A DNA stretch of 64,000 bases from contig NC_085141.1 of the NCBI RefSeq assembly GCF_024139115.2, positions 180,241,047 to 180,305,046 on the forward strand. Direction: 5' to 3'. How positions within the stretch are numbered: position 1 is the first letter of the stretch; each line of letters opens with the position of its first letter. A program made the translations under genes and the position numbers. Shown here one piece after another: positions 10,517 to 21,420 of this stretch. Below the pieces are notes generated by a model. It saw only the letters and a list, made by a program, of their open reading frames with translations. It did not search any database and was not told where the DNA came from. This DNA is from Armigeres subalbatus (lineage: Eukaryota; Arthropoda; Insecta; Diptera; Culicidae).

Positions 10517-11865
10517 CATCATCCTTAGAACACCGACAAATCTTGACACAACGACATCATCCTTAGCACACAGACCTTAACACCGTCACACCGTCGGTGC
10601 TTAGCATACCGTGAAAAACGTTTTTCGCAGGCTAGTTACGATAATTCAAGGGGCTATTCTCCATGACAAATTCTTTTAAAAATAGTTCCTAGAGGTAGGA
10701 GGCACCGGCAGGTTATTGGTTCCTGGCACCGGTTCTCAAGATGCATTTCACTTGTTTTACACAGCGATCTGTGGCTGAAAAGTTCACTTGCTAAAACGCG
10801 TCAACCAGCACGACGGAAATAATTTTCAAAATGGAAGCTCAACCGGAGGAAAAGAATCGAGAAAACAACATCGAGCATTTTTTAATTACTATTCGGTAAA
10901 TTTGGTATAGATTTGTACCGACTTTTTGTGTTGTTCAGTAGTTTAGGGATTAAATGATTTGTACAGTAAAAATAAGTAAACGTCAGAATAATAAATATAA
11001 TTTTTTACCGAAACTCGGGAATTTATTACTGACAATCATTTGTGGTCAACTAAAAAACTAATATTTCGGTAAAAACAAAATTTTGCAGTTGAAACTCGGC
11101 AAACAAAATACCGAACATCGAAATGCTGATTAAGTGGGAGACCATAATATGTACTCGTGGTGAATCAAGGTTATAGATTACTTAATGCAGGACGGACGGG
11201 GTAGGAATTTGGGTTTAGGTTATTCCAGCTGCTCATCCGGGCATTTGGCATTGGAATCGGTTTTACGTGGCGTTGCGCTCGATTTTTGTTCGGCATGGAG
11301 CATCTTCCGGATGGCCAGGGCTTTGTGGTACACGGAACAGAAAAGCAGAATCAGACGAGAAACGTCGGCGTTGTTGCTGTAGATCATTCAACCTCAATGA
11401 ATCAGCATTTTATGTGAATAAAGGGTTTATTACAAAAATGGCGTCTGTTGGGACCCCGTGCCACCTATGCTGAAAATTTATTCCAAATGGTGGCGTCATC
11501 AAGTGGCCGTCGGACAATAACAGCACGAAGTGAAATTTCAAAGTAAGGTTCCGACAAGCGTTTGGTTGCAGTTAGCTATTGGTAAGGTGCACTGGAGAAA
11601 GAAAATTGATTCTTCTCAGGACCAGCATTTTCTGAACAGAAATGGTTGATTGCAAAAACTGGACGACTATGGTGGCATCGGCGTTTGGCTTCATCCATTC
11701 AATTAATGACATTAAATACAGCTACAGCTCAACTGCTATACATTTGTATGCTCTTCCTTTGATGATTGGTGTTCACTAAATATACTTAACAGCTCACTAA
11801 ATTTAATATTAAAGTAACAGGTCAACCGTTCTTTTATCGGCATAGCAATTTCTATCATTAGCAAT
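10517..11865. other. No gene; decayed repeats, second part of Helentron-related sequence
   Basis: 10520-10620 holds two copies of CATCATCCTTAG(A/C)ACAC and the palindrome GAAAAACGTTTTTC. 10880-11120 is the possible inverted MITE arm noted for 9441-9950. 11400-11700 resembles the tandem units of the Helentron 5' region (TGATTCTTCTCAGGACCA, TTGATTGCAAAAA, cf. 25280-25335). I see no coding sequence. Small frames at 11185-11473 have no recognisable content. Confidence 0.4.
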
Positions 11866-12007
11866 GAAATGGACAAATTGATATGAAATTTGCGAAAAAG
11901 AATCCACGTGTCTTGGAGGGACTCGAACCCTCAACCTCCTGAGGGTTCGAGTCCCTCCAAGACACGTGGATTCTTTTTCGCAAATTTCATATCAATTTGT
12001 CCATTTC
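11866..12007. repeat. Palindrome formed by two opposed tRNA-like T-arms
   Basis: Two arms of 68 bp (11866-11933 and 11940-12007) are perfect reverse complements around a 6-nt centre ACCTCC. Each arm contains GGGTTCGAGTCCC (T-stem and T-loop, the Pol III B-box) followed by TCCAAGAC, as in the 3' half of a tRNA, then ~40 bp of unrelated flank. No D-arm or anticodon arm is present, so it is not a tRNA gene. It may be a foldback element derived from a tRNA 3' half or from a SINE. Just downstream (12011-12031) lies a small perfect palindrome GCTGTGCATATGCACAGC. Confidence 0.85.
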
Positions 12008-12115
12008 GAAACATATGCTGTGCATATGCACAGCCAAGATATTTAACATAAAAATGGTTTTCGTACGGCCGAGTTGCCGAATAATATGCAATTAATTGTG
12101 ATTAGCAATGAGTTT

Positions 12116-12699
12116 GTCAGAAAAATATATTAAGCTCGTTTAGTGGAATGTATTAAACCGTCTAAGACGAATTAAGTACTGTCCATTTAATTCCGCCAGT
12201 TAATTTTCGTTATCTTTGCAGATACGTATTTCGACCACAACTGTGTGGTCGTCTTCAGTGTCTTGTACTTGACTCGACTTGAAGAAAACAATCGCAACTT
12301 ACACTATTTATACTACGCTAGGTACCTAATCTAATCTTATTTGCCTACTTTATTTACCTATACAGTAAATTACTTTATTGTTTAGGTAGAAACTTGAAGA
12401 GCCAAGAGCTGCCATTTCCCTGATCCTTATTCAACAGCGCTGTTTGTACCTGTCGGTGGATTTCCAAACTCTCAGCTACATCGAGTTTCCTAGGGAAGAG
12501 ACATTTCTTAAGATTTTAATATTTGATGCCGTAATTGGGTGATTTTCCTTATACACATGCTCTGCTACCTTAGATCTAAATTCGTAATGTAATCCCTTAT
12601 CGTTTTCTCTTTTCGCCTTACTCACTTCCGCCATATGTTCCTTGAACCTTATATCTAATGATCTTTTTGTTTGGCCTACATAGATTTTTTCACATTGGT
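12116..12699 (-). repeat. Left inverted arm of the Penelope-like element
   Basis: Reverse complement of 14813-15357 with few differences, plus an unmatched tail at the left. It includes, antisense, the coding end from CCAATGTGAAAAAATCTATG through the stop codon, then the terminal segment with the hammerhead-like motif. It has no independent open frame. Confidence 0.85.
12217..12262 (-). ncRNA. Hammerhead-like motif, left Penelope terminus (antisense to the gene)
   Basis: Reverse-complement copy of the motif at 15250-15295 with the same core, stem II and GAAATACGTATC. It shares the same weakened stem I. It sits in the left inverted arm, so a processed transcript of the minus strand would carry it. 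Confidence 0.5.
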
Positions 12700-12766
12700 T
12701 TAATACTTAATATATTTTTCAGCTTAATTAATTAAGCTTTAATCAGCTTAATATATTTATCTGAAA

Positions 12767-15162
12767 ATGGCATCCGAGCGGCATGAGCGAAATACTTTTC
12801 TCAATTTGAGGAGAACAATCGCTAGTATTAATAAGGACGTGGCCTTCCTTAAGAAGTGCCTAAAAGAGAAGCTGACACCCGTCAGCCATAAGATTAAGAT
12901 GGAATCTCATGTACCAAAAAGTATTAATAAGAAAGCAGAGTCCGAGTTCATGAAGACATCGATAAAGAGGCATTACGCTAAATTAGAACGAGTGACTTTG
13001 GAGTGCTATAATATGCATTTGAAGTTAGCTAAGGATAACCCGGAATCATTCGACCTGTTTGAAGAAGGTAAAGAGGGCAGAAGAATGTGAATCAGACCGG
13101 AAGCGGAGACTGCACAGGAAAAAACTGAACAAATTGCGAGTGAAATCAGCAGAGGAAATCCGTACTGACAAACCCACCGTACAGATCATAGAAGGATTCG
13201 TCGTGAACCGTTCGACACAGCAGTTTACGGAGGAAAAACTAGCTCACCTCAACAAGGGACTGGGGTATGCGATCACACAGAAATCAGACGTGGAACAGAT
13301 CATCGTGGACATGGAGACAGCGCGATTTCCCGAAACATCGAGCAACAGGATCAAAATACAGCGAGGAACATCGTGGTAGACGCCATCAAAGAAGGACGGC
13401 ACGGGACAACGAACCATGACGAAAGGAGGATTCTAAAGGAGCTTAAGGAAAAACCAGTATACTACGTAAAAGCCGATAAGGGAAACGCAGTAGTGGTAAT
13501 GAATAAAGAGGACTACGACGAACAGATGACGACGAAAATCAACGGAGGACCTTATAGACATTTGAGAGTGGATCCGCTACCAGGATTAATACGACTCACG
13601 GACAAAACAATAAAGGAGTGTAAGGCGATCATCGGAGAAGCCTGAGTAAAGACAGTAAACCCGGTTCTACCTTGGATTAAAGGACTACCAAAAATCCATA
13701 AACCCGGCAAGGAGATGCGAGAGATAGTTTCATCAGTGGGTTCCCTACCCAAAACATAGCCAAATGGTTGGTAAAGGAGTTCCAAAGTATGCCGAAACCA
13801 TTCCCCAGCAGGTCAGTCATCAACACCCAGGAGTTCGCCCAGAAGCTGTTGGAATCAGGACACATCGAAGAAGAGGACATAATGGTATCATTCGACGTAG
13901 CGGCATTGTTCCCTAGCGTTCCAGTGAAAGATGCTCTGAATCTTCTAGAGGATTGGCTGCTAACACAAAGGACGGAAACAACATGGCGAGGAAAGGTGAA
14001 GATGTACCTAAATCTGGCAAGGCTGTGCATGACGGAGAACTACTTCACATTTCGTGGCAACTACTACAAACAGACGAAAGGAGCACCGATGTGAAATCCG
14101 CTATCACCGTTTTTGTGCGAACTGTTCATGGCGAATCTGGAGAACAACCTACAAGAACAAGGAATACTACCCCAGAAGTGGTGGAGATACGTCGACGACA
14201 TTTTCAGCATCATCAACCGAAAGGATCTACCCAGGGTTTTGGAAGCGATAAACAACGTGCATAAGGACATCAAATTTACCTTCGAAGAGGAAAAAGAAGG
14301 TAAACTACCTTTCTTGGATCTACTAGTCATCAGGGAAGCAAATACAACATTGAGCCTCGAAATCTACAGGAAGCCCACGAACGCCATGAGAGTCATCCCA
14401 TATACATCGAACCATTCGTACCAACATAAAATGGCAGCATTTCATCACATGATCCACAGGATGCAGACGATACCCCTGAGCGAAGAAGGAAAAACGAAGG
14501 AACTACAATACATCTTGGAAACAGCGAAGATCAACGGATACCAGGAGAGGACTATACGAGCGATCATCAACAAGAAGGAAAGGACCCTACGACGAAATGG
14601 ACATACAACGCTGACACCGATAGAGGAGCCGCTGAAAAGAGTTTCGGTCCCGTATGATAAACACATCACCAACCAGCTACGCCCTCGACTAAGGAAATTC
14701 GGCATCGATCTAGTATTCTCCAGTAGAAGCAACCAACTCAAGTCTCTATTGGGTTCAACGAAGGATAAAGTAGAAATGTTAAATAAGGCAGGCGTTTATA
14801 AGATAAGTTGTTCCCAATGTGAAAAAATCTATGTAGGCCAAACAAAAAGATCATTAGATATAAGGTTCAAGGAACATATGGCGGAAGTGAGTAAGGCGAA
14901 AAGAGAAAACGATAAGGGATTACATTACGAATTTAGATCTAAGGTAGCAGAGCATGTGTATAAGGAAAATCACCCAATTACGGCATCAAATATTAAAATC
15001 TTAAGAAATGTCTCTGTCCCATGGAAACTCGATGTAGCTGAGAGTTTGGAAATCCACCGACAGGTACAAACAGCGCTTTTGAATAAGGATCAGGAAATGG
15101 CAGCTCTTGGCTCTTCAAGTTTCTACCTAAACAATAAAGTAATTTACTGTATAGGTAAATAA
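12767..15162 (+). pseudogene. Penelope-like reverse transcriptase with GIY-YIG endonuclease
   Basis: Start Met at 12767 (MASERHERNTF). Blocks in order: RSTQQFTEEKLAHLNKGLGY and KEKPVYYVKADKGNAVVVMN (Penelope N-terminal motifs); LPKIHKPGKEMREIVSS; SFDVAALFPSVPV; KGAPM then NPLSPFLCELF; WWRYVDDIFSI (catalytic YVDD); KLPFLDLLV; IYRKPTNAM; C-terminal GVYKISCSQCEKIYVGQTKR, the GIY-YIG nuclease with a CxxC insert, ending before the IR tail. The enzyme would copy element RNA using a nick made by the GIY-YIG domain. Lesions: frameshifts near 13075, 13350 and 13735, and TGA codons at 13643-13645 and 14092-14094 (the latter replaces Gly in APMGNPLSP). Length without lesions is ~800 residues, usual for the family. 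Confidence 0.88.
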
Positions 15163-15357
15163 AGTAGGCAAATAAGATTAGATTAGGTACCTAGCGTAGT
15201 ATAAATAGTGTAAGTTGCGATTGTTTTCTTCAAGTCGAGTCAAGTACAAGACACTGAAGACGACCACACAGTTGTGGTCGAAATACGTATCTGCAAAGAT
15301 AACGAAAATTAACTGCTGGAATTAAATGGACAGTACTTAATTCGTCTTAGACGGTTT
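14813..15357 (+). repeat. Right inverted arm of the Penelope-like element
   Basis: Contains the last ~115 codons of the GIY-YIG region, the 3' UTR and the terminal motif, and pairs with 12116-12699. The arm ends at TTAGACGGTTT next to the candidate target duplicate at 15358-15366. Confidence 0.85.
15250..15295 (+). ncRNA. Hammerhead-like ribozyme motif, right Penelope terminus
   Basis: The sequence has CTGAAGA (15254-15260, fits the CUGANGA core), then a 7-bp stem GACCACA/TGTGGTC with a 4-nt loop, then GAAA (15280-15283), a short palindromic ATACGTAT that can act as a minimal stem III, and TATC at the expected cleavage position. Upstream GACA pairs only partly with downstream TGCA as stem I. 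One extra C lies between the core and stem II, a departure from the textbook core. Hammerhead motifs with a tiny stem III are known from Penelope terminal repeats. Confidence 0.55.
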
Positions 15358-15841
15358 AATGAGTTTATTCCATTCAGCAACTAGACATGGAAGTAGAAAA
15401 CTGGTAATGTGTTGGTGTCAAATGCTGGTTGTTTATATCCTCCAGTAGAGAATTTCATTTATATTAATCGGTCGCACGCTCATTTCGCTGCACTCAAATT
15501 TGGAACAAATTTAATTATTTGTTAAAACTGACTTCAAACAAAAAATATATTTTTAGCCTTGACATCAATTTTATGTCATGTAGACAGATAGGCAAAAGTT
15601 TAATGAGTTTGTTCCATTCAGCAACTAGACATGGAAGTAGAAAACTGGTAATGTGTTGGTGTCAAATGCTGGTTGTTTATATCCTCCAGTAGAGAATTTC
15701 ATTCATATTAATCGGTCGCACGCTCATCTTGCTTCACTCAAATTTGGAACAAATTTAATTATTTGTTAAAACTGACTTCAAACAAAAAATATATTTTTAG
15801 CCTTGACATCAATTTTATGTCATGTAGACAGATAGGCAAAA
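15354..15841. repeat. Tandem duplication, period 244 bp
   Basis: Two copies (15354-15597 and 15598-15841) differ at only a few positions, e.g. GAGTTTATTCC against GAGTTTGTTCC. The first copy abuts the Penelope element, and its first bases include the candidate target duplicate. No open frame. Function unknown. Confidence 0.9.
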
Positions 15842-16739
15842 GCATTTAAACACATTGCCAAACAAATTTAACCCTTATGCAGCCAACAAAAAACAGACGT
15901 GAATGGTAGAAAGGGTACTCGTGTACCCAGATATTGACATTTTCATAACTTTTACAGTTTTCAACCTTTTTGAATAATTTTGGCCATTTTGGAGAAGGAG
16001 AAAATGAAAATTTGTTTCTTGTCCGGTCGTGTTTCTCCAGTAAGTGGATCGGCCGGTCGTCGAAATTTAGTTTTGCTTTGTGCAGAAGGCAAAACGATCG
16101 GCCGGTCGCCGTGGTTTTGTTCTGCTTTGCGCGGGTGTGTAAATGAATCAGAAAGTGAAAGTTTGTTTCTTGTCCGGTCGTGTATCTCAAGTAAGCGGAT
16201 CATCCGGTCGTCGAAATTTAGTTTTTCTTTGTGCGGAAGGCAAAACGATCGGCCGGTCACCGTAATTTTGTTCTGCTTTGCGCGAGTGAGTGTATAAATC
16301 AGAAAGTGAAAGTTTCAGACAGCGGGAGTATTATCTCCCATCCCATAGATCGCATCAATTACCGAAGTGAATCCAGATAAATTATCATTTGTAATTAAAA
16401 CGATATCCTATCCCAAGATAATCGTGGAGATGCAGAGGTATACTCAGTCTCTAGTAGTGACGAGAGTCGGACTAACAATCCTTCCCTTCTTATATGACCG
16501 TAAGGACGTGGTCGGCGCCGTTATTGACTTTAGATATTTGAGCTCCCGAAACGTGTACATTGAGAATGGGTAGCTAGTTCCAAGCCCCATTTATTGTGTT
16601 CTCTGTACAATTTCGCAAGTTCTAGTCAATCACGGAGCTCAATTTTGGCCATTTTGGAGAAGGGAACTTATATACTTTTTGTCCGCTACCAAGATTTACA
16701 GCTTTTGTCTATGGTTATTTAAAAAAATCCTCGAAGTAT
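15842..16739. repeat. Two ~160-bp direct repeats with CGGCCGGTCG core, then unassigned sequence
   Basis: Units at ~16003-16150 and ~16163-16312 share TTTGTTTCTTGTCCGGTCGT, CGTCGAAATTTAGTTTT, GGCAAAACGATCGGCCGGTC and TTGTTCTGCTTTGCGCG. GC-rich GATCGGCCGGTC boxes stand out in an AT-rich setting. The ORFs on both strands are by-products of the repetition. 16320-16680 continues without repeats and contains no gene I recognise; it could be the terminal or promoter region of an unidentified retroelement. Confidence 0.7.
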
Positions 16740-18030
16740 GTAAGTAATGCCTTACACGCGTAACCACAAGTCTATCAACCAGTTACAAATATACATACAA
16801 CTTCTCTTTGCGGTCCTTAGAATTGAAGGTTTTTACATGATATGTTCGGTTCATCAGAAAAATCCCTGGAGTGAGACTTAAATCATCCACGAAATCCCTG
16901 GAATAAAGTCCTAAGGTCTTCCCGCGCAGCCAAAGGTCTATAGTCCAAATTAAAATACGGTGCATGCTCTTTGTGGTACTTAGCATAGTATACAGTATAT
17001 GTTTTGGATCATCCAAGAAATATCTGGAGTAAGTCCTTAAGGTTTACACATGTAACTGTCGACTAGTTTCAAAAGCAGTACATGCTATTTGAGGACCGTA
17101 GAATGGAATGTGATACTAACGCATGTTCTGAGTTACCAAACCCTGGAGAAAACCCTGGAGTAAAGTCCTAAGATCTATCGATGTTGGGCATGGATTCACT
17201 CCCTTTATTTCTGAACAGTCTATAAGCGTAAACAAATATGCATAGACTAATTTCAAAAGTGATACATGCTCTTTGTGGTAATTAACATAGAATGTAATTT
17301 CATATGTTCAGCGTTATCTAGCAAACCTCTGAAGTGAGGCCTTAAGATATACATACCTAACCAAACTATCTATCAACTATTTTCACAAATGGTACATGCT
17401 CTGGAGATCCTTAGGATAGAATGTGATCACAACATATGTTTTGCGCTATTGAAGAAATCTTTGAAATAAGGCCTCAATCATACAAGAAAACATTGGAGTA
17501 AGGCTTCAGGATCTACACGCGTAACCAAAAGTTTATCGGCTAGTTTTAAAAGTGGTACTTGCTGTTTGTGGTCTTCAGAATAGAATGTGATTACATCATA
17601 TGTTCTGCGCTATCCAAGAAATCTCTGGAATTCTTGTGGTCCTTGTAATGTGATCACTACATTTATTCTGCGTTACCCAGGAAATCTCTGGAGCAAGGCA
17701 TCAGTCCTACAAGAAATCACACACGCCTAACCAAAGGTCTATCGACAAGTTTCAGATGTGGTACATGATCTTTGTCGTTCTTTGAATAGAATGTGACTTT
17801 GTCATATTTGAAACAGTCTGGTAGATACGAGTGCAAATCTTAAAGGTTTACCTCGAGGATTTCTTGAATTATTTTGTAAGAATACACATGATAAAAATAC
17901 ATGCTATTAAAAAAACAAAAAATGACTCGTTCAATATTAAAAGCAGGCCGATAGACCTTTGGTTAGAGATGTAGACCCTAAGGCTACTTTCTTGTATGAC
18001 TGAGACCTTATTCCAGATATTATACCAATC
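16740..18030. repeat. Degenerate minisatellite, ~125-200 bp units, last unit inverted
   Basis: Seven or so diverged units repeat the series ACCAAAGGTCTATCGACTAG, GTGGTACATGCTCTTTGTGG, AGAATGTGATTACATCATATG, and GAAATCTCTGGAGTAAGGCC. The TCTATCGAC-like anchor occurs near 16772, 16934, 17057, 17240, 17370, 17530 and 17738. At 17945-18030 the same series runs on the opposite strand (GCCGATAGACCTTTGGTTAG), so the array ends in an inverted unit. There is no coding sequence. Confidence 0.75.
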
Positions 18031-18369
18031 ATACAGCTGCAAATATAACCGGTAGGTTGCTTTACAATAACTGTCTAGCTTTTCAGGATTGATTGGCTCT
18101 TGGCAGTTTATCGCGATCAGAATGTTCCAGAACCGGTGTATTAGCTCTTCGTTGACATCTAATGCTTTACTTAACACCTTACCTTTATCTAATTTGGATT
18201 CGAAAACGCTCGTCGACAAATGATTTCAATTGTTGATCCTGCTCCGCTTGCCTTGGCTGATCGACCTTCACACCAAAGCTATCAATCAATTTTCTGTATA
18301 AGTTGTTTTCTTTTCAGGTACGCTTCCTTCCTTCCACAGCGAACTTTGGTAGATATATCTCAAAGCTCT

Positions 18370-18657
18370 CCTTAGCCGTGCGGTAAGGCGCGGCTACAAA
18401 GCAAGACCATGCTGAGGGTGGCTGGGTTCGATTCCCGGTGCCAGTCTAGGCAATTTTCGGATTGGAAATTGTCTCGACTTCCCTGGGCATAAAAGTATCA
18501 TCGTGTTAGCCTCATGATATACGAATGCAAAAATGGTAACTTTGTTTAGAAACCTCGCAGTTAATAACTGTGGAAGTGCTTAATGAACACTAAGCTGCGA
18601 GGCGGCTCTGTCCCCCAGTGTGGGGATGTAATGCCAATAAGAAGAAGAAGAAGATCC
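18370..18657 (+). mobile_element. Feilai-like tRNA-derived SINE with 9-bp target duplication
   Basis: The 5' part has a Pol III A-box (TAGCCGTGCGGTAAG, from 18373) and B-box (GGTTCGATTCC, 18425-18435). A tRNA-unrelated body (GTGTTAGCCTCATGATATAC, CCTCGCAG, GAACACTAAGCTGCGAGGCG) follows, then a (GAA)n tail. The flanks carry CAAAGCTCT at 18361-18369 and 18658-18666. The copy is full length. Feilai is the tRNA-related SINE described from Aedes; I assign by likeness, not by a search. Confidence 0.85.
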
Positions 18658-18899
18658 CAAAGCTCTACCTGACGTCCCTCGTGAGCTCTAAATACTTCAA
18701 TGAGTTGCCTATAATTCTCACTTCACCAAACACTAAGTACAAACTCTTCACGCCTTGATTACCTTCGCAATCACAGCTCACGATTCACTCAGATAGAAAT
18801 TCATAAATGCTGTTTATTTTTTTTACCTAGGTATTTACATACCGATATTTTTCGAAAGATTTACCTAGATGCAGACATTTACGTTTCTTGTATGTGCAT

Positions 18900-20596
18900 T
18901 TTTTTTATTTATTTAGTAGTAATTGTCATCTGACATCTGATGTCTCAATGACTACAAGGGTAAAACTTATCACTGAATCTAACAAGCATACACATAATAC
19001 ATAATCATAATACACAAGAATTAATCACTACAGTAAAACAGAACTTAACAAACTACGTTTGTGTCAAACGGTGTCTCGAAAGTGTGTTGTGAAAACTGGC
19101 TGTAGATTTGCTGGCGATAGATTAAAATCAAAGAGGTGGAACACTGCGTTGAAATTGGATGACATATATCGAACTGGATCATGCTGACCATATCGACTGT
19201 TTCGAGCACCAAGCTGAATGAAGTCCCTTCTCCTCAGCGGACGCATAGGAGCGTAAAAATTCATCTTACTAAGTATTGCTGGAGAGTCAAAAGCACCATT
19301 GAGGATTTTCGCTACGAACATGGCCTGTGCCACACGGCGTCGAACATTTAAAGTATCCAGCCCAAGCAGCCGACAGCGGTTTTCATATGGAGTGAAATGT
19401 TGGCCATCACGCCAAGGAAGATTGCGCAAAGCAAAGCGCACGAACTTTTTTGCACAGATTCGATCCTCGAGATCCAGGTGGCTTGATAAGGGCACCACAC
19501 AGTGACAGCAAACTCCAGTGTTGATCGTACAAGCGCACAATAGAGCGATCGCAGGCAGTATGGGTCACGAAATCCTTTGGCGATTTTCATTATGAAGCCA
19601 AGTTGTCGGTTTGCCTTAGAAATCACGTAATCGTAGTGGAAACGGAAGGTTAGTGCGTCGTCAAGTATAACTCCAAGATCCCTGATTTGTTGCACTCGCT
19701 CAAGAGCTGTCCCAGCCAGCATGTAATTGTAAATAATAGGTTTTCGTTTTCTGCTGAACGTTATTGTCTGACATTTATGGATACTGAGTGACAAATGGTT
19801 TCGCTCGCACCACCCCTCTAAACGGGTTAAAAGCATTTGTAGTTTAATGCAGTCCTCAAGACTATTGACGACAATGTATATCTTTGCATCGTCAGCATAG
19901 AGTAGCCTCACTCCAGGTGGTAGCACTAGTGTCACATCGTTGACAAATATTGAAAACAATAATGGTCCCAGATTACTCCCTTGTGGTACCCCAGATGGAG
20001 TAACGAAAGGATCCGAAAAGATGATCCGACTTTCACACGCAATTTTTATCCGTCAGGTAGGATCTAAACCAATCCACGCACGCAGAGGAAACGCCCAACT
20101 TCTCCAGTTTACTAAGTAGAATACCATGATCAACACGGTCAAAAGCAGCTTTGAGATCTATATATACAGCATCCACTTGCCGCCCGTTATCAAGAGCCTC
20201 AATGCAAGTTGTTGTGAATTCTGTCAAGTTGGTCGCGACCGATCTCTTAGGGAAAAATCCATGCTGGTCCGTTGAGATGTACTGCTTGCAGCAAGCGAAG
20301 AGCGTGTCGTTCACTATGATTTCGAAAACTTTCGAACAAGCGGAGAGAGTGGTTATTCCACGATAGTTGCTCACATCGCATTTGTTCCCTTTCTTGTGTA
20401 CTGGGAAAAGGTATGACGATTTCCAGCGCATGGGAAACTTTCTGGTTCGAAGCGAGAGATTGAAGATTTTTGCTAACGGTTTGATAAAAGCACATGAACA
20501 CCGGCGCAGCAAAGCAGCGGGTATCCCGTCCGGCCCAGCACGGAAAGAAAATTTCAGTTTCCGAATCGCCCGGCATTGTTTTAAAATTTGTATCAA
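18900..20596 (-). mobile_element. Jockey-like LINE, 5'-truncated, with RT
   Basis: A minus-strand element with its 3' end at the T-rich TTTTTTTATTTATTTAG (~18900-18917), a ~150-bp 3' UTR, and an ORF2 remnant to 20596. The 5' part (endonuclease and gag) is absent. There is no RNase H, so Jockey or CR1-type rather than LOA/I. No target duplication was identified. Confidence 0.8.
19064..20596 (-). pseudogene. Jockey-like reverse transcriptase ORF2, three frames
   Basis: From 20596: RAGPDGIPAALLRRC, WKSSYLFPVHKKGNKCDVSN, YRGITTLSACSKVFE, DQHGFFPKRSV, VDAVYIDLKAAFDRVDHGIL (RT blocks 1-4). A shift near 20040 leads to GPLLFSIFVNDVTLV and LLYADDAKIYI, the catalytic YADD. Then SLSIHKCQTITFSRKRKP, IRDLGVILDDALTFRFHYD and a C-terminal domain after a second shift near 19400 (RRRVAQAMFVAKILNGAFDS). 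The final open part ends at 19064. The C-terminal RR..A..MFVAKILNG block is usual for insect Jockey-type RTs. N-terminal endonuclease missing, so non-autonomous. Confidence 0.82.
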
Positions 20597-21420
20597 AATT
20601 CTACATTTTATGAAATAATTTCAAATGAAGCCCAAGATTTACGTTATCCTCAAGAGTCCATTGTTTTTTTTATATTTATGTACTTGATACTTGATAGATA
20701 ATGAGGTGCATCCTCTTGGTGAGCCTGCGCCCAATGGAGTATCATATAGCTGCATAAGCTATCTTATACACGGCCTACCACGAAGCCTACGGCACTTTCC
20801 GTGTTATCTACTCTCTCTATTTTAACTGTTCTTGATGCTCTTTTGTCATACTATGAAATTGGTATCCAGCCCATCGCAGTCTGCCGTGTATTTTAGGAAT
20901 ACCCAAATTCAATGTTTCAATATTAATTACTTTTTTTTCGAAAAAGTGATTGGAATCGCAGATTTGCAGCCATAAGCAGCTGGATTTTGTTTTAATGTCT
21001 TCTGGGAGGACCAAAGAAAGACGTAGGGGTAGTCGCTAAGCGAAACTTTGAGAAACTTTTTTTTGTATGGATTTTTTTTTTCGTCTGGTCGTATTTGAAT
21101 GTTTTACTTCCTATTTTCCTACAAGTTATCCATTTCACGAAACAAGCTTTCAGAAACAATTTGAAGAGTTGGAAAACAGCTACTATAGCCGAAGATATTG
21201 GCAGTTGAATAATGCATTGATTTTTCAAGAACTGAAAAGTGTCTGGTTCTGATGCCTATATCTTGATAACTTAGAGTGCTGATATTCTAGGGTTTGATGC
21301 TCCAAAACATTAGTACTTTGTAGGTCACCTTGAATTACGAATCGGAGAAAGTCGATATTTTTGTTTTCGGCCATCTGATTCCCCATAGTGCCGTGGTTCG
21401 CCCATGAATCCCGCCTGGTA
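20597..21420. other. No gene; unassigned AT-rich sequence
   Basis: Contains T-runs at ~20665 and ~21058-21080 and several small frames on both strands with no recognisable motif. The short minus frame at 20817-21014 has no family signature and I do not call it. Confidence 0.4.

Larger units (their letters stand above)
12116..15357 (+). mobile_element. Penelope-like retroelement with long inverted terminal repeats
   Basis: The central RT plus GIY-YIG coding region (12767-15162) is flanked by inverted repeats. The left arm up to ~12699 is the reverse complement of 14813-15357, so the left arm carries an antisense copy of the endonuclease 3' end. A 9-bp direct repeat AATGAGTTT (12107-12115 and 15358-15366) is a candidate target duplication. 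Left of the arm is an asymmetric tail (ending TTTAGTGGAATGT) that also occurs at 42340-42376 in another Penelope insertion. Inverted partial copies and short asymmetric tails are known for Penelope-like elements. Several point lesions make it inactive. Confidence 0.88.

Noticed and set aside
11910..11965. Possible tRNA gene on either strand
   Set aside because: Only the T-arm and part of the acceptor stem are present, mirrored in a palindrome; no D-arm, anticodon arm or A-box.
18370..18440. tRNA gene from A-box and B-box
   Set aside because: The boxes belong to a full SINE body with a (GAA)n tail and a target duplication; the cloverleaf is not complete.
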